Of a stretch of DNA of 64,000 nt, positions 9,071 to 20,856 are shown one piece after another. The position numbers and the translations under genes are program-made. Each line of letters opens with the position of its first letter. Within the stretch, counting starts at the first letter, position 1. This DNA is from Aquirufa ecclesiirivi (lineage in GTDB: Bacteria; Bacteroidota; Bacteroidia; Cytophagales; Spirosomataceae), in NCBI RefSeq assembly GCF_011250515.1, contig NZ_JAANOP010000007.1, forward strand, positions 117,784 through 181,783, in the 5' to 3' direction. The notes under the pieces are model-generated. The model was not told where the DNA came from, made no database searches, and was given only the letters and a program-made list of their open reading frames with translations.

Positions 9071-9129
9071 AAAAAAAACCCTAGCTTTCGGCAAGGCTGT
9101 CAGCGTTTGGAACGCTGCCAGCCTTAGGG
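9071..9129 (-). terminator. Palindromic repeat (copy 2) acting as dnaG terminator
   Basis: Arms AAGGCTGTCAGCGTT (9093-9107) and AACGCTGCCAGCCTT (9111-9125) pair with one G-U. On the minus strand the hairpin is followed by GGG and eight T (9071-9080). It lies just downstream of the dnaG stop. It resembles copy 1 and the copy at 58355. Confidence 0.65.
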
Positions 9130-9138
9130 AAAAATCAG

Positions 9139-11103
9139 CTATTTTTCGATCACTGTTCCTAATTCTTGGGAAATATTTTTCTGAATTTCTTTATAGTGAA
9201 TGAAATCCAATAAAAGTGCATTCATAGCTTCGGCGTCTCCTTGAAATGATTCCATTTTCTCCAATGTCTCATGCAAATGCTGGTCATTATATACTTTGCG
9301 TAATCGTAAGACATTTTTAAAGGCTAAATCCTCTAACATTTCATCTTCCAGCTTGACACGAATATCATGCTTATCCTTCCAAACATCCGACAAACTATGT
9401 TTGCCCGCACTGATATCAATGGCAAACTTTTGAATATCTTCATTCTGATGATGCAAATAAAACTCTGGAGCAGGAAAGCGATGCTGGTTAAACTCCGCTT
9501 TACATATTTCCAATATCTCTTCGAATAGCGGGGTCTGAAAATGCGTCCCTTCCAACTCTTCAATCAAATACTGCATCAATGTAACCCCTGGAGCCTTGGA
9601 TGGGCTAATTTCCAAATGACCAAAACTGACCAATAATCGTATACATTCCGACTCTTGGTAATAGGCTAAATTAGTTTGAGTTTCAGTAGACATTTGGCCC
9701 GTAGGCTCCATGATTTCTTGAATCTCCTGCCAAGTTTGATTGGAAATAGATTCAGAAACGTTAGCCCCTGCCCCACCTCTTTGCTTCAGATTTTTTAAAT
9801 GGATTTTATTTAATTCCGCGATCAATACATCTTCGTCCAAACGCATCAAGGATGCCGTTTTTTGAACAAATAAACTACGCTGAATCGCATCTGGAATCTT
9901 GGAGATACTTTGAACCATCTCCTTGATTAATTCTGCTCGCTTGAAAGGATCATCACCCGCTTCTTTCAAAAACAAATTAGCCTGAAATGAAATAATATCC
10001 TTAGATTCTGATTTGATGTATTCCAAAAATGCTTCAAATCCCACTTTCCTGACAAAACTATCTGGGTCCTGACCTTCTGGAAACACCACTAAATTAACCT
10101 GCAACCCTTCTTCCAAAATTAAATCCATCCCTCGCAAAGCCGCCTTAATCCCAGCGGAATCACCATCATATAAAACGGTTACATGCTGAGTAAATCGACC
10201 GATCAATCGGATTTGTTCCACTGTCAAGGAAGTTCCTGAAGAGGCCACCACATTCTTTATTCCTGCTTGATGTAAGGAGATAACGTCCGTATATCCCTCT
10301 ACCAAGTAACAAATGTCCTTAGCCCGAATTTCATTTTTAGCCTGCGAAATACCATACAAGGTGGCCGATTTATGGTAAACCTCTGTCTCAGGAGAATTCA
10401 GGTATTTAGCCTGATTTTTGGCATCCGATTTTAAAATTCGAGCACCAAAGGCAATCACTTTTCCTGCTACACTATGAATGGGAAAGATGACGCGATTTCG
10501 AAATCGATCATACACTTTACCTTCTTCATTTTTTTGGGTTACCAAGCCGGCTTTTTCAATGATCTCCTGACTGAAACCTTGCTTAATAGCCGTTTTATAA
10601 AAAATATCCCAAGATTCCGGACTATATCCTAAGTCAAAGGTTTGTAAAGTTGTATCTGAAAATCCTCGTTCTTTGAAATAAGGAATGGCAATGGATTTAC
10701 CTTCCTCTGACTCAACTAACTGCTTTTTGAAAAACTCTTTGGCATATTCCAAAATGATCAATAAACTCTCACGCTCATTCTGTCGAACGATTTGATCATC
10801 TGTTAATTCTTCTTCCTGAATATCTATGCCATATTTTTTGGCCAAATGCCGTAATGCCTCACCATATCCCAAACCCTCAATATCCATGATGAACCGGACA
10901 GAATCCCCAGCCTTACCACAACCAAAACATTTGTAGATTCCCTTACTTGGCGAAATGGAAAAAGAAGGAGTCTTTTCCCCGTGAAATGGACAGCATGCCC
11001 AATAGTTGGCACCTTTCTTCTTCACCGTCACATAATCTCCCACCACGTCCGCTACTGCGGCCGCTTGTTTGATTCGTTCAACGGTTTCAGGATCAATGCG
11101 CAT
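9139..11103 (-). CDS. dnaG: DNA primase
   Basis: This 654-aa protein makes RNA primers at the replication fork. The N-terminal CHC2 zinc finger uses Cys38, His41, Cys59 and Cys62, seen in CCPFHGEKTPSFS and YKCFGCGKAGDS. The catalytic core follows, with FGARIL near residue 220 and the TOPRIM parts LVEGYTDVISLHQAG and VLYDGDSAGIKAA (about 265-320). The C-terminal third is variable and should bind the replicative helicase. The gene is the last of a tight minus-strand run and starts 4 nt after the nucleoside transporter stop, so it is probably co-transcribed with gyrB and ppk1. Confidence 0.96.
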   Translation of the reverse strand: MRIDPETVERIKQAAAVADVVGDYVTVKKKGANYWACCPFHGEKTPSFSISPSKGIYKCFGCGKAGDSVRFIMDIEGLGYGEALRHLAKKYGIDIQEEELTDDQIVRQNERESLLIILEYAKEFFKKQLVESEEGKSIAIPYFKERGFSDTTLQTFDLGYSPESWDIFYKTAIKQGFSQEIIEKAGLVTQKNEEGKVYDRFRNRVIFPIHSVAGKVIAFGARILKSDAKNQAKYLNSPETEVYHKSATLYGISQAKNEIRAKDICYLVEGYTDVISLHQAGIKNVVASSGTSLTVEQIRLIGRFTQHVTVLYDGDSAGIKAALRGMDLILEEGLQVNLVVFPEGQDPDSFVRKVGFEAFLEYIKSESKDIISFQANLFLKEAGDDPFKRAELIKEMVQSISKIPDAIQRSLFVQKTASLMRLDEDVLIAELNKIHLKNLKQRGGAGANVSESISNQTWQEIQEIMEPTGQMSTETQTNLAYYQESECIRLLVSFGHLEISPSKAPGVTLMQYLIEELEGTHFQTPLFEEILEICKAEFNQHRFPAPEFYLHHQNEDIQKFAIDISAGKHSLSDVWKDKHDIRVKLEDEMLEDLAFKNVLRLRKVYNDQHLHETLEKMESFQGDAEAMNALLLDFIHYKEIQKNISQELGTVIEK

Positions 11104-11107
11104 GCAA

Positions 11108-12346
11108 TTACAATAATAAACCCGCTAAAGTGGCTGATAAATAACTCGCTAATGTTCCTGCGATTAAGGCTTTAAATCCTAATTTGGCTAAATCACTACG
11201 ACGAGAAGGTGCTAATTCCCCTATACCTCCAATTTGGATGGCCACGGAACTAAAATTAGCAAATCCGCACAAGGCAAAGCTCGTAATGGCGACAGTTTTA
11301 GGATCTAATGTGTCTTTCACCTTCATCATATCTAAATAGGCTACAAACTCATTCACTACCATCTTTTTACCCATCAAGGCTCCTGCTACTTCGATATCAA
11401 CAGAAGGAACACCCATAGCGAAGGCAAAAACGGAAAAGACCTTGCCTAATAGTAAATTCATCGAAAGCGTAGGCATACCAATCCAATTTCCAAGATGGCC
11501 CAATCCTAAATCAACCAATGCAATCAAAGCAATGAAACCAATTAACATCGCAATTACATTCAAACCTACTTTTAATCCTTCGCTAGCACCTGCAGCAATG
11601 GCATCCACCAAATTGGCGTGTGATTTTTGTTTTTCTAATTTAACGGCACCTTCTGTTTCTGATTTCTCCGTTTCTGGAAATATAATTTTAGAAATTACCA
11701 ATGCTCCAGGTGCGGCCATTAAACTAGCAGCTAATAAATAAGCCGCAGGAACTCCCAAAGAAATATAAACCGCCATAACACCGCCCGCTATACAAGCAAA
11801 ACTCCCCGTCATGGAAGCCATCAACTCACTGTTTGTCATGTTTTTCAAATAAGGCTTAATCATGATCTGAGCCTCTACTTGTCCTACAAAAGTGGATGCC
11901 ACATTAGACAGCGCCTCCGCGCCACTAACGCCCATCAACCAGTGAACCACCTTTCCGATGGCTGCTACGACACGCTGCAAGATCCCCAAGTGGTAAAACA
12001 TATTCACTAAAACCGCCACAAAAATGATGGTTGGAACTACCTTAAAAAAGAAGATATAATCATTGCCAGAACCAAAAGCACGTGACATCAAGTCGCGATT
12101 TACCAAGGATCCAAACACAAATTGTGCTCCTTTATCTGCTTGACCTAATAAGGTATTTATCGAATCGCCTAACCATTGGAATATAGCTTGCCCTGTATCT
12201 GTTTTAAGAATAAATACGGCTAAAAATATTTGTAATAGTAAACCCACCCCTACGGTTCGGTAATTAATCGCTTTGCGGTTGTTTGACATTAAAAAAGCAA
12301 CTCCCAGGATTAATACAATCCCCAATAGCCCCGTAAATCTTTCCAT
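11108..12346 (-). CDS. Concentrative nucleoside transporter (NupC/CNT family)
   Basis: The 412-aa inner-membrane protein imports nucleosides with H+ or Na+. The family-typical region FVFGSLV is followed by FFFKVVPTIIFVAVLVNMFYH, then a central GVSGAEALSNVASTFVGQVEA with substrate-binding residues. Later come GASEGLKVGLNVIAMLIGF and CGFANFSSVAIQIGGIG near the end, all standard for CNT proteins. The gene lies between ppk1 (26 nt upstream) and dnaG (4 nt downstream). A nucleoside importer inside a replication-gene cluster could supply precursors, but that is only positional inference. Confidence 0.93.
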   Translation of the reverse strand: MERFTGLLGIVLILGVAFLMSNNRKAINYRTVGVGLLLQIFLAVFILKTDTGQAIFQWLGDSINTLLGQADKGAQFVFGSLVNRDLMSRAFGSGNDYIFFFKVVPTIIFVAVLVNMFYHLGILQRVVAAIGKVVHWLMGVSGAEALSNVASTFVGQVEAQIMIKPYLKNMTNSELMASMTGSFACIAGGVMAVYISLGVPAAYLLAASLMAAPGALVISKIIFPETEKSETEGAVKLEKQKSHANLVDAIAAGASEGLKVGLNVIAMLIGFIALIALVDLGLGHLGNWIGMPTLSMNLLLGKVFSVFAFAMGVPSVDIEVAGALMGKKMVVNEFVAYLDMMKVKDTLDPKTVAITSFALCGFANFSSVAIQIGGIGELAPSRRSDLAKLGFKALIAGTLASYLSATLAGLLL

Positions 12347-12372
12347 AATACTATATTGATGTTCGTGTATGC

Positions 12373-14661
12373 CTAACTTTTACTTTCCAAAGTAACGGTA
12401 AATTGATCAAATGGCAATTGACTAACCAAATCATCTTCTTTTATTTCATAAAATGCCTGATGTATATTAAATGGCTCATTGCTCTCTACCTTCCAATAGG
12501 AGCCGTCTTCTTGCATTTCGTAGGAATTTACGGTATCTCTCAAATTCCACAATAAAATGGTAATAGCCATGTTTTTTGCTCTAGGATTAACCAATTCAAA
12601 CAAAGATTCAATTCGACGGTCAAAACTACGCACCATAACATCAGCAGAACCTCCGTACACCTTTGGCTCTCCTCCATTGTGAAAATAGAAAATACGGGTA
12701 TGTTCTAAATAATTCCCTACAATGGATTTGATGTAAATATTTTCCGACAAACCTTTTCTTTGAGGTCGCAAACAACAAATCCCACGAACGATTAACAATA
12801 CAGGAACTCCTGTTTGAGAAGCTTCGTACAACAATTCCATGGTTTGAGTATCCTGCAAAGAATTGAGCTTCAAACAGATACCTGAAGGCAAACCATTTTG
12901 GTGGTTTTCCATTTCTGTTCGAATCATTTCTAACAATCGATTTCGCATATCGCGGGGAGCCGTAATCAAATGCTCATAATGAGTCGGCATGGAATGCCCT
13001 GTGATAACATTAAAAAACTCCGAAATATCTTGGGTAATGCGGCTATCCGTTGTTAATAATCCAATATCCGTATACAATTTGGCAGTATCTTCATTGTAAT
13101 TACCGGAAGAAAGATGAGCATAGCTCATCACATAATTTCCTTCATTACGAATCACTTGCAATAATTTGGTATGCGTTTTTAAACCTGGAATACCGTAAAT
13201 CACAAAGCATCCTGCTTTTTGCAACTTAGTCGCTTCACGGATATTATTTTCTTCATCAAAACGAGCCTTTACCTCAAACAATACCGAAACGTGTTTGCCT
13301 TGTTCAGCTGCCCGCAATAAAGCGTGTGAAATGCGGGAATTTTTTGAAATACGATACAACGTTATTTTGATCGCTAATACATGCGGATCATCAGCAGCTT
13401 GATCAAGCAATTGAACAACAGGATCAAAATTATTATAGGGGTGATGTAGTAAAATATCACCTCTTTTCATCGTCTCAAAAATGTCATCAATCTTCACCGA
13501 CTTAAGTCCTAAAGCAGGGACTACAGGAGGATTCGATGCCATTTTCCCCTTAAATTCGGGGTGTTTGACAATCTGCCAAAAGGCAGTAAAATCTAAAATG
13601 GAGGACTTAATGAAAATATCTGATTTCTCTAATGACCAGCGCTTTAGCATTTCTTCTAACAAGAACTCGGAATGCTCTTTCTCCACCTCTACGCGCGTTA
13701 CACGCCCTAAACGACGATCTTTGATTTTCTTTTTTATCTCGTCGACGAAATCAATTTCGGCATCTTCATGTTCCACCACATCAAAATCCCCGTTTCTGGT
13801 AATCCGGAATAAGGTAGTCGATTCGATCTCCACATTTCGATATAAAACTTGTAGATGGTGACGGATCAATTGTTCAATAGGCAAGAAAAGCACTTTGTCA
13901 TCTCGTTCAATCACATAGAAACGGGCCAAATTCAAAGGAATTTGAACAAAAGAAATCTTTTTATCTTTTTCTGACTTATGCTTTCCGTGGGCTCTTTTAT
14001 CTGAGGCACCAATGGTCACTACCCCAAAAATCAAAGTTTTAGCCAATAAACTGGGAAAAGTATGTGTATGGTCAAAGACCATAGGTGTTAACATGGGGTA
14101 AATGGTACGGTGGAAATACGTTTCCACTTCTTGCATTTCCTCCGATGTTAAATCGTCTAAATTGGCCAGTAACAAACCATTCTCAGGAAAAAGCGGAAGA
14201 ATTTCTTCGACAAATAAGCGGTGTTTCTCCTGGCTAAATTCTTGAGCAGAAGCAATCAAGGTTTGCTTGAATGGTATTTCTCTCAAACCAGAATAATCTG
14301 TCCTCTCTTTTCCAAAATCGATATAATTGTACAAAGACCCAATGCGAATCGTAAAAAATTCATCCAAATTAGATGCCGTAATAGCCAAGAATTTCAATCG
14401 ATCAAATAAGGTTCGTTGATCATCTCTAGCCTGATCTAATACGCGTTCATCAAACTTTAACCAAGACAAATCCCTAGAAATAAATTTAGATTTAGCAATG
14501 ATGTCTTTCGACTTTTGCATGGCCTTCTCTATTTTCCTCGAAGAATCCTTAGGGGCGACCAAATTGATCTTCCAATTCTTAGGCTTTAGTAATGACAAAA
14601 GATTCCCTGTGGAGGAATCTTTTGTCTTGCTATGTTGGGATGTTTTATTCGAATGATCCAT
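12373..14661 (-). CDS. ppk1: Polyphosphate kinase 1
   Basis: The 762-aa enzyme polymerises the gamma-phosphate of ATP into polyphosphate. The N-terminal domain begins after a polar tail with FISRDLSWLKFDERVLDQA. The phospholipase-D-like halves follow, with SILDFTAFWQIV and DILLHHPYNNFDPVV. The region MSYAHLSSGNYNEDTAKLYT contains the His equivalent to the autophosphorylated catalytic residue. The C-terminal part has IVRGICCLRP and VYGGSADVMVRSFDRRIE. The length is slightly above the usual 690-720 aa because of a basic, Ser/Lys-rich N-terminal extension of about 50 residues. It lies 8 nt after the 70-aa gene. Confidence 0.96.
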   Translation of the reverse strand: MDHSNKTSQHSKTKDSSTGNLLSLLKPKNWKINLVAPKDSSRKIEKAMQKSKDIIAKSKFISRDLSWLKFDERVLDQARDDQRTLFDRLKFLAITASNLDEFFTIRIGSLYNYIDFGKERTDYSGLREIPFKQTLIASAQEFSQEKHRLFVEEILPLFPENGLLLANLDDLTSEEMQEVETYFHRTIYPMLTPMVFDHTHTFPSLLAKTLIFGVVTIGASDKRAHGKHKSEKDKKISFVQIPLNLARFYVIERDDKVLFLPIEQLIRHHLQVLYRNVEIESTTLFRITRNGDFDVVEHEDAEIDFVDEIKKKIKDRRLGRVTRVEVEKEHSEFLLEEMLKRWSLEKSDIFIKSSILDFTAFWQIVKHPEFKGKMASNPPVVPALGLKSVKIDDIFETMKRGDILLHHPYNNFDPVVQLLDQAADDPHVLAIKITLYRISKNSRISHALLRAAEQGKHVSVLFEVKARFDEENNIREATKLQKAGCFVIYGIPGLKTHTKLLQVIRNEGNYVMSYAHLSSGNYNEDTAKLYTDIGLLTTDSRITQDISEFFNVITGHSMPTHYEHLITAPRDMRNRLLEMIRTEMENHQNGLPSGICLKLNSLQDTQTMELLYEASQTGVPVLLIVRGICCLRPQRKGLSENIYIKSIVGNYLEHTRIFYFHNGGEPKVYGGSADVMVRSFDRRIESLFELVNPRAKNMAITILLWNLRDTVNSYEMQEDGSYWKVESNEPFNIHQAFYEIKEDDLVSQLPFDQFTVTLESKS

Positions 14662-14669
14662 TGTTATAT

Positions 14670-14882
14670 TTAGGCATTTGAACGCTTAATTGCTTCATAA
14701 TCTGAACCCAATCGACCCACTTCATGTAGGAGGTATCGTTGAAGCTCAATATTAAAAACCTTCTTTTCCTCCTCATCTAAGCTCGCATAATAGTCCTTCA
14801 ATTCTTGATTGATGGCTTTTTTCTCCGCATCGTCGGCCGCATTAATGGCTCTGACATGATATGATTTAAAATCAAACTGCAT
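14670..14882 (-). CDS. Small conserved-looking hypothetical protein (70 aa)
   Basis: The protein is charged and predicted to be mostly helical, with many Glu, Lys, Tyr and Asp (for example KDYYASLDEEEKKVFN). It has no membrane segment, signal peptide or cysteine pair. Its stop is 8 nt before ppk1 and its start is 4 nt after gyrB, so it is clearly part of the operon. I do not recognise a domain. The tight packing and plain codon use argue for a real gene. A link to gyrase or polyphosphate kinase would be guesswork. Confidence 0.75.
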   Translation of the reverse strand: MQFDFKSYHVRAINAADDAEKKAINQELKDYYASLDEEEKKVFNIELQRYLLHEVGRLGSDYEAIKRSNA

Positions 14883-14886
14883 GCTT

Positions 14887-16901
<2,015 letters not shown>

Positions 16902-16994
16902 CAGTCCTCTAAAAATTCTTGAATTAATTTTTTAAAAATAAGGATTTTTTCCCTGAAAAACTAGCAATTCAACCGGGAAAAAATGCACAAATTC

Positions 16995-18515
16995 TTAATG
17001 TTTGAAATGGCGAATTCCTGTCATGACCATGGCCATTTGGTTGGCATCACAGAAATTAATGGAATCTTGATCCTTGATAGATCCTCCTGGCTGAGTAACA
17101 GCCTTAACACCAGCTTTACTTGCAATCTCCACACAATCTGGGAATGGGAAAAAGGCATCAGATGCCATCACTGAACCTTGTAAATCAAAGCCGAATTCTT
17201 TAGCTTTTTCAATCGCTTGTTTCAAAGCATCCACTCGGGATGTTTGTCCTACCCCTGAAGCCAACAACTGACCTTCTTTAGCCAATACAATGGTGTTGGA
17301 TTTGGTATGTTTACAAATCTTTAATGCGAATGCCAATGCTCTTTTTTGCTCTTCTGTAGGAGCCAAAGTTGTTACCGTTTTGAAATCAGCCACTCCTTCC
17401 ATCACCAAATCTTTATCCTGCTCCAAAACCCCATTCAACAATGTCTTGAACATCACTTTAGGAAACTCCACCTGATTTCGCTTCAAAAGAATACGATTCT
17501 TCTTTGTTTTTAATATCTCTAATGCCTCCTCCGTAAAGGATGGTGCAATTAAAATTTCACAAAACAATGGATTGATGGATTCAGCCGCAGCCTTATCCAC
17601 CTCTTGATTGGTTGCCAATACCCCACCAAATGCCGACACGGGATCACAAGCCAAAGCTTTATCATATGCTTCTTTCACCGATGTACCTGTCGCCACACCA
17701 CATGCATTCATGTGTTTGATAATAACAAAGGCCGTTTCTTCAAACTCGTCCAATAAGGACAAACAAGCATCAACATCCACTAAGTTATTGTAAGACAACT
17801 CTTTACCATGCAATTTATCAAATAAAGAAGCTAAATCTCCATAAAACTTCCCTTGTTGGTGAGGGTTTTCACCATAACGCAATGAATGAGAAGGCAATGT
17901 CGTATAGTTAGCTAAATCCGCCGATTCACCCGCGAAATAACGCTGAATAGCTCCATCATAATGCGAAGAAACGGCGAATGCCTTCTGGGCAAAACTTCTT
18001 CTTTGTTCCAATGTAGTACCTGCACCATTCACTTCAAAAATGGAAGAAACTTCTGCATACTGATCTCTTGAAGACACAATGAGTACATCGGCAAAGTTTT
18101 TTGCCGCACCACGGATCAATGAAATACCACCAATGTCAATCTTTTCAATTATATCTTCATCAGATGCCCCTGAAGCTACTGTTTCTTCAAAGGGATACAA
18201 ATCCACCATGACTAAATCCAAAGCAGGAATTTCATATTGTTTAGCTACTTCTACATCAGATGCATTATCACGGCGGTACAAAATACCTCCAAATACTTTA
18301 GGATGTAAGGTTTTCACACGTCCTCCAAAAATAGAAGGATAGCCCGTTAAGTCCTCGACGGCAACAACAGGAATACCTAATTCTTCGATAAAAGATTGAG
18401 TTCCACCCGTTGAATACAAGGTCACTCCTTCTTCATGAAGTTTTTGAATGATAGGCGCTAAACCATCTTTATAATAAACAGAAATTAAGGCTGATTGAAT
18501 TTTTTTAATCGACAT
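16995..18515 (-). CDS. purH: Bifunctional AICAR formyltransferase / IMP cyclohydrolase
   Basis: The enzyme carries out the last two steps of IMP synthesis. The N-terminal cyclohydrolase (MGS-like) domain covers about 1-145, with LYSTGGTQSFIEELGIPV, VEDLTGYPSIFGGRVKTLHP and the DLYPFEETV region. The AICAR transformylase domain has LRYGENPHQQGKFYG, IIKHMNACGVATG with the Lys-His pair, DPVSAFGG and a C-terminal QPGGSIKDQD. The usual NPCG of the transformylase is NACG here. I chose the ATG at 18515 (MSIKKIQSALIS); an in-frame ATG at 18542 adds nine atypical residues and lies at or before the likely transcription start. The stop is in a convergent-free gap downstream of gyrB's leader. Confidence 0.95.
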   Translation of the reverse strand: MSIKKIQSALISVYYKDGLAPIIQKLHEEGVTLYSTGGTQSFIEELGIPVVAVEDLTGYPSIFGGRVKTLHPKVFGGILYRRDNASDVEVAKQYEIPALDLVMVDLYPFEETVASGASDEDIIEKIDIGGISLIRGAAKNFADVLIVSSRDQYAEVSSIFEVNGAGTTLEQRRSFAQKAFAVSSHYDGAIQRYFAGESADLANYTTLPSHSLRYGENPHQQGKFYGDLASLFDKLHGKELSYNNLVDVDACLSLLDEFEETAFVIIKHMNACGVATGTSVKEAYDKALACDPVSAFGGVLATNQEVDKAAAESINPLFCEILIAPSFTEEALEILKTKKNRILLKRNQVEFPKVMFKTLLNGVLEQDKDLVMEGVADFKTVTTLAPTEEQKRALAFALKICKHTKSNTIVLAKEGQLLASGVGQTSRVDALKQAIEKAKEFGFDLQGSVMASDAFFPFPDCVEIASKAGVKAVTQPGGSIKDQDSINFCDANQMAMVMTGIRHFKH

Positions 18516-18539
18516 GGGGCTTGGAAATAAATGAAGCCA

Positions 18540-18547
18540 CAAAGGTA
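18540..18547 (-). promoter_or_regulatory. Candidate -7 element of purH
   Basis: The minus strand reads TACCTTTG, an exact TAnnTTTG match, about 25 nt before the chosen start. There is no clear -33 TTTG at the ideal distance. It also argues against the longer start at 18542. Confidence 0.45.
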
Positions 18548-18640
18548 CGAATTAAAACAAAAACCGACTAATGAAAATTCGAGTGATTCTAGGTGTAAAG
18601 GGTGCCAAGTGAATGAAAAAGAAATTTACGTCTTTGGGAA

Positions 18641-18672
18641 TAAAAAGGAATCCATGAAATTCACGGATTCCT
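18641..18672 (-). terminator. Intrinsic terminator of the GH88 gene
   Basis: AGGAATCC (18646-18653) and GGATTCCT (18665-18672) are the core of a stem that extends inward through TGAA/TTCA with one G-U. On the minus strand five T follow. It lies 21 nt past the GH88 stop. Confidence 0.7.
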
Positions 18673-18692
18673 ACTATTCCATTCTGTAAAAA

Positions 18693-19865
18693 TTATTTTT
18701 TACTTTTCTTACTCAATGCTTCATAACGCAATAGCCCCTCCAAAAAGTAGTAATCAGCATACACCAAGGGTACGTCAATTTCAGAATTTAATGATTTGGC
18801 TCCTACGCAGTGCTTAATTAAGAAATTATTATTCTCCCCTAAAGCAGCTCGATAAGCTGGACTCGACAATGCACTTAACATGGTCACAGCATCTTGGTAA
18901 TATCGCTTTCCCTTGGCTCCTGAATAAGTACTCAACTCAAACAAAGCAGAGGCCGTAATGGCTCCTGCGGAAGCATCCCGCTCTTCATTGGGAATGTTAG
19001 GTGCATAAAAATCCCAATAAGGAATTTTATCTGCTGGTAAATTGGGATGGTTTAAATAAAAATCAGCAATCTTTTGTGCAAAATCCAAGTACTTTTTATT
19101 CTTGGTTTCACGGTACATCGTAGTAAATCCATATATAGCCCAAGCATGGCCACGTGTCCAGGTCGACTCATCTTGGTAACCTTGGTGCTGTTTCTTGGCT
19201 AAGACTTTTCCTTCTTCGTCATACAATACAACATGATAACTGGAATAATCAGGGCGGAAATGATGTTTAATCGTATTTTCTGCATGGGTAATGGCAATGT
19301 CATGAAAACGCTGATCGCCTGTTTCACGGGAGGCCCAAAACAATAGCTCTAGGTTCATCATATTGTCAATGATAACCGGATATTTAAAGCCTCCTTTGAA
19401 GCTATTCCAAGACTTAATTACACCTACTTTGGGATCAAATCGAGTGGATAGGGATTTAGCTGATTGAATTAATACTTGTTTAGCTTGAGGGTCTTTGGTT
19501 AATCGCAATTGATTTCCAAAAGAATCAAACATCATAAATCCCAAATCATGAGTACCCTTGTTGAATTGTTCCTTCTTAACAGCGGCAGTCCATAACCTAG
19601 CAGACTTCTCCCATTGCGGATCTTTGGTTTTCTCGTACAAGAACCAAAGACTGCCTGGAAAAAAACCAGAACACCACCAACTAGATGGCATGTTTCGATA
19701 CGTTCCATCGGGCCGAGCAGAATGAACTGTGGTGCTCGTATCTGGATGATCCGCTAACATACGTTGGTATTGTTGACCTGCCAAAGCAAACTGCTGATTG
19801 ACATCGATTTTCTGAGCAAAAAGTCCTGTGCTCAGGAAGCACAAAATTAAATAGACATGTTTCAT
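18693..19865 (-). CDS. Glycoside hydrolase family 88 (unsaturated glucuronyl hydrolase), secreted
   Basis: The 390-aa protein begins MKHVYLILCFLSTGLFAQK, a signal peptide with an A-Q cleavage site, so it is probably periplasmic. It has the (alpha/alpha)6-barrel landmarks of GH88: SSWWCSGFFPGSLWFLYE near residue 60, VIIDNMMNLELLFWAS near 165 with a candidate catalytic Asp, and WTRGHAWAIYGFTTMYRE near 240. The family removes the 4,5-unsaturated uronic acid left at the non-reducing end by polysaccharide lyases. The adjacent kduD fits this, because its substrate derives from that product. No lyase gene is present in the window. Confidence 0.9.
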   Translation of the reverse strand: MKHVYLILCFLSTGLFAQKIDVNQQFALAGQQYQRMLADHPDTSTTVHSARPDGTYRNMPSSWWCSGFFPGSLWFLYEKTKDPQWEKSARLWTAAVKKEQFNKGTHDLGFMMFDSFGNQLRLTKDPQAKQVLIQSAKSLSTRFDPKVGVIKSWNSFKGGFKYPVIIDNMMNLELLFWASRETGDQRFHDIAITHAENTIKHHFRPDYSSYHVVLYDEEGKVLAKKQHQGYQDESTWTRGHAWAIYGFTTMYRETKNKKYLDFAQKIADFYLNHPNLPADKIPYWDFYAPNIPNEERDASAGAITASALFELSTYSGAKGKRYYQDAVTMLSALSSPAYRAALGENNNFLIKHCVGAKSLNSEIDVPLVYADYYFLEGLLRYEALSKKSKK

Positions 19866-19951
19866 AGGTTTGCAATTTGTTTCAAAGACATATTTATGAT
19901 CAAATTAATGACTACATCATTTATAATTTATAATTCACAATTTACCATTCA

Positions 19952-20707
19952 TTACCTGCCCATCCAGCCACCATCAACCGTAAGGATAGTTCCATGAACA
20001 TAGTTAGAAGCTTCCGAGGCTAAAAACACCAATGGCCCTTTAAAATCATTCGGGCTACCCCACCTTCCAGCTGGAATTCGACTTAAAATAGACGTACTAC
20101 GATCCGGATCATCACGAAGCGCTGCTGTATTATCCGTAGCAATATAACCAGGGGCTATGGCATTGACATTGATTCCTTTAGATGCCCATTCATTCGCTAA
20201 AGCCATAGTCAAACGGGCAATCCCCCCTTTACTTGCCGCATAGCCGGGCACATTAATACCTCCTTGAAAACTCAATAAGGAAGCAGTAAAAATAATTTTA
20301 CCAGAACCTTGTTTCAACATAATGCGACCAATCTCCCGACTCAAAATAAACTGCGAGGTCAAATTCACTTCTAACACTTCATCCCAATATTCATCAGAGT
20401 GTTCTGCCGCAGGATCACGTAAAATCGTTCCTGCATTATTGACTAATATGTCAATTCTAGGAAAATCATAGCTGACATTTTTGATGAGCTGATACAAAGA
20501 TTCTCGATTGGAGAAATCGGCTTGATAAGCTTTGAATTTTCGTCCCAGTGAAAGAATTTCTTTTTCGATTTCCGATCCTTGTAATTCCAAATTAGCTGAT
20601 ACACCAATAATATCGGCACCAGCTTCTGCCAAACCTATGGCCATAGCCTTACCTATACCTCGCTTACATCCAGTTACTAAAGCTACTTTTCCACTTAAGT
20701 CAAACAT
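19952..20707 (-). CDS. kduD: 2-dehydro-3-deoxy-D-gluconate 5-dehydrogenase-like SDR (KduD type)
   Basis: The 251-aa short-chain dehydrogenase has TGCKRGIGKAMAIGLAEAG as its nucleotide fingerprint, NNAGTILRDPA, and the catalytic YAASKGG (Tyr-x3-Lys) near residue 157. It ends with the substrate-side AIAPGYIATDNT and TVDGGWMGR, typical of KduD rather than other SDRs. KduD interconverts 5-keto-4-deoxyuronate-derived 2,5-diketo-3-deoxygluconate and KDG. It lies 86 nt upstream of the GH88 gene on the same strand, so the pair may be an operon for unsaturated uronate use. KduI is not in the window. It could be a gluconate 5-dehydrogenase. Confidence 0.85.
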   Translation of the reverse strand: MFDLSGKVALVTGCKRGIGKAMAIGLAEAGADIIGVSANLELQGSEIEKEILSLGRKFKAYQADFSNRESLYQLIKNVSYDFPRIDILVNNAGTILRDPAAEHSDEYWDEVLEVNLTSQFILSREIGRIMLKQGSGKIIFTASLLSFQGGINVPGYAASKGGIARLTMALANEWASKGINVNAIAPGYIATDNTAALRDDPDRSTSILSRIPAGRWGSPNDFKGPLVFLASEASNYVHGTILTVDGGWMGR

Positions 20708-20856
20708 CTTGGTTTCAATTTTACATTCAAAAGCTGAATCTTGGATAAAATTACTCTAAATACTTAAAATACGTTTTTAATTGGTTTTTGCTTCGCTTTT
20801 CATCAATTAATAGATTTTAATTCAAATCTTGATTCAGCGCAAGTTTTTTTAAAGGT

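Noticed and set aside
13481..13861. 126-codon frame opposite ppk1
   Set aside because: Antisense shadow; Ser-rich and without a domain, inside a conserved enzyme gene.
16927..16980. Terminator-like inverted repeat downstream of purH
   Set aside because: TTTTTTCCC and GGGAAAAAA can pair, but there is no clear T-run after the stem on the minus strand.
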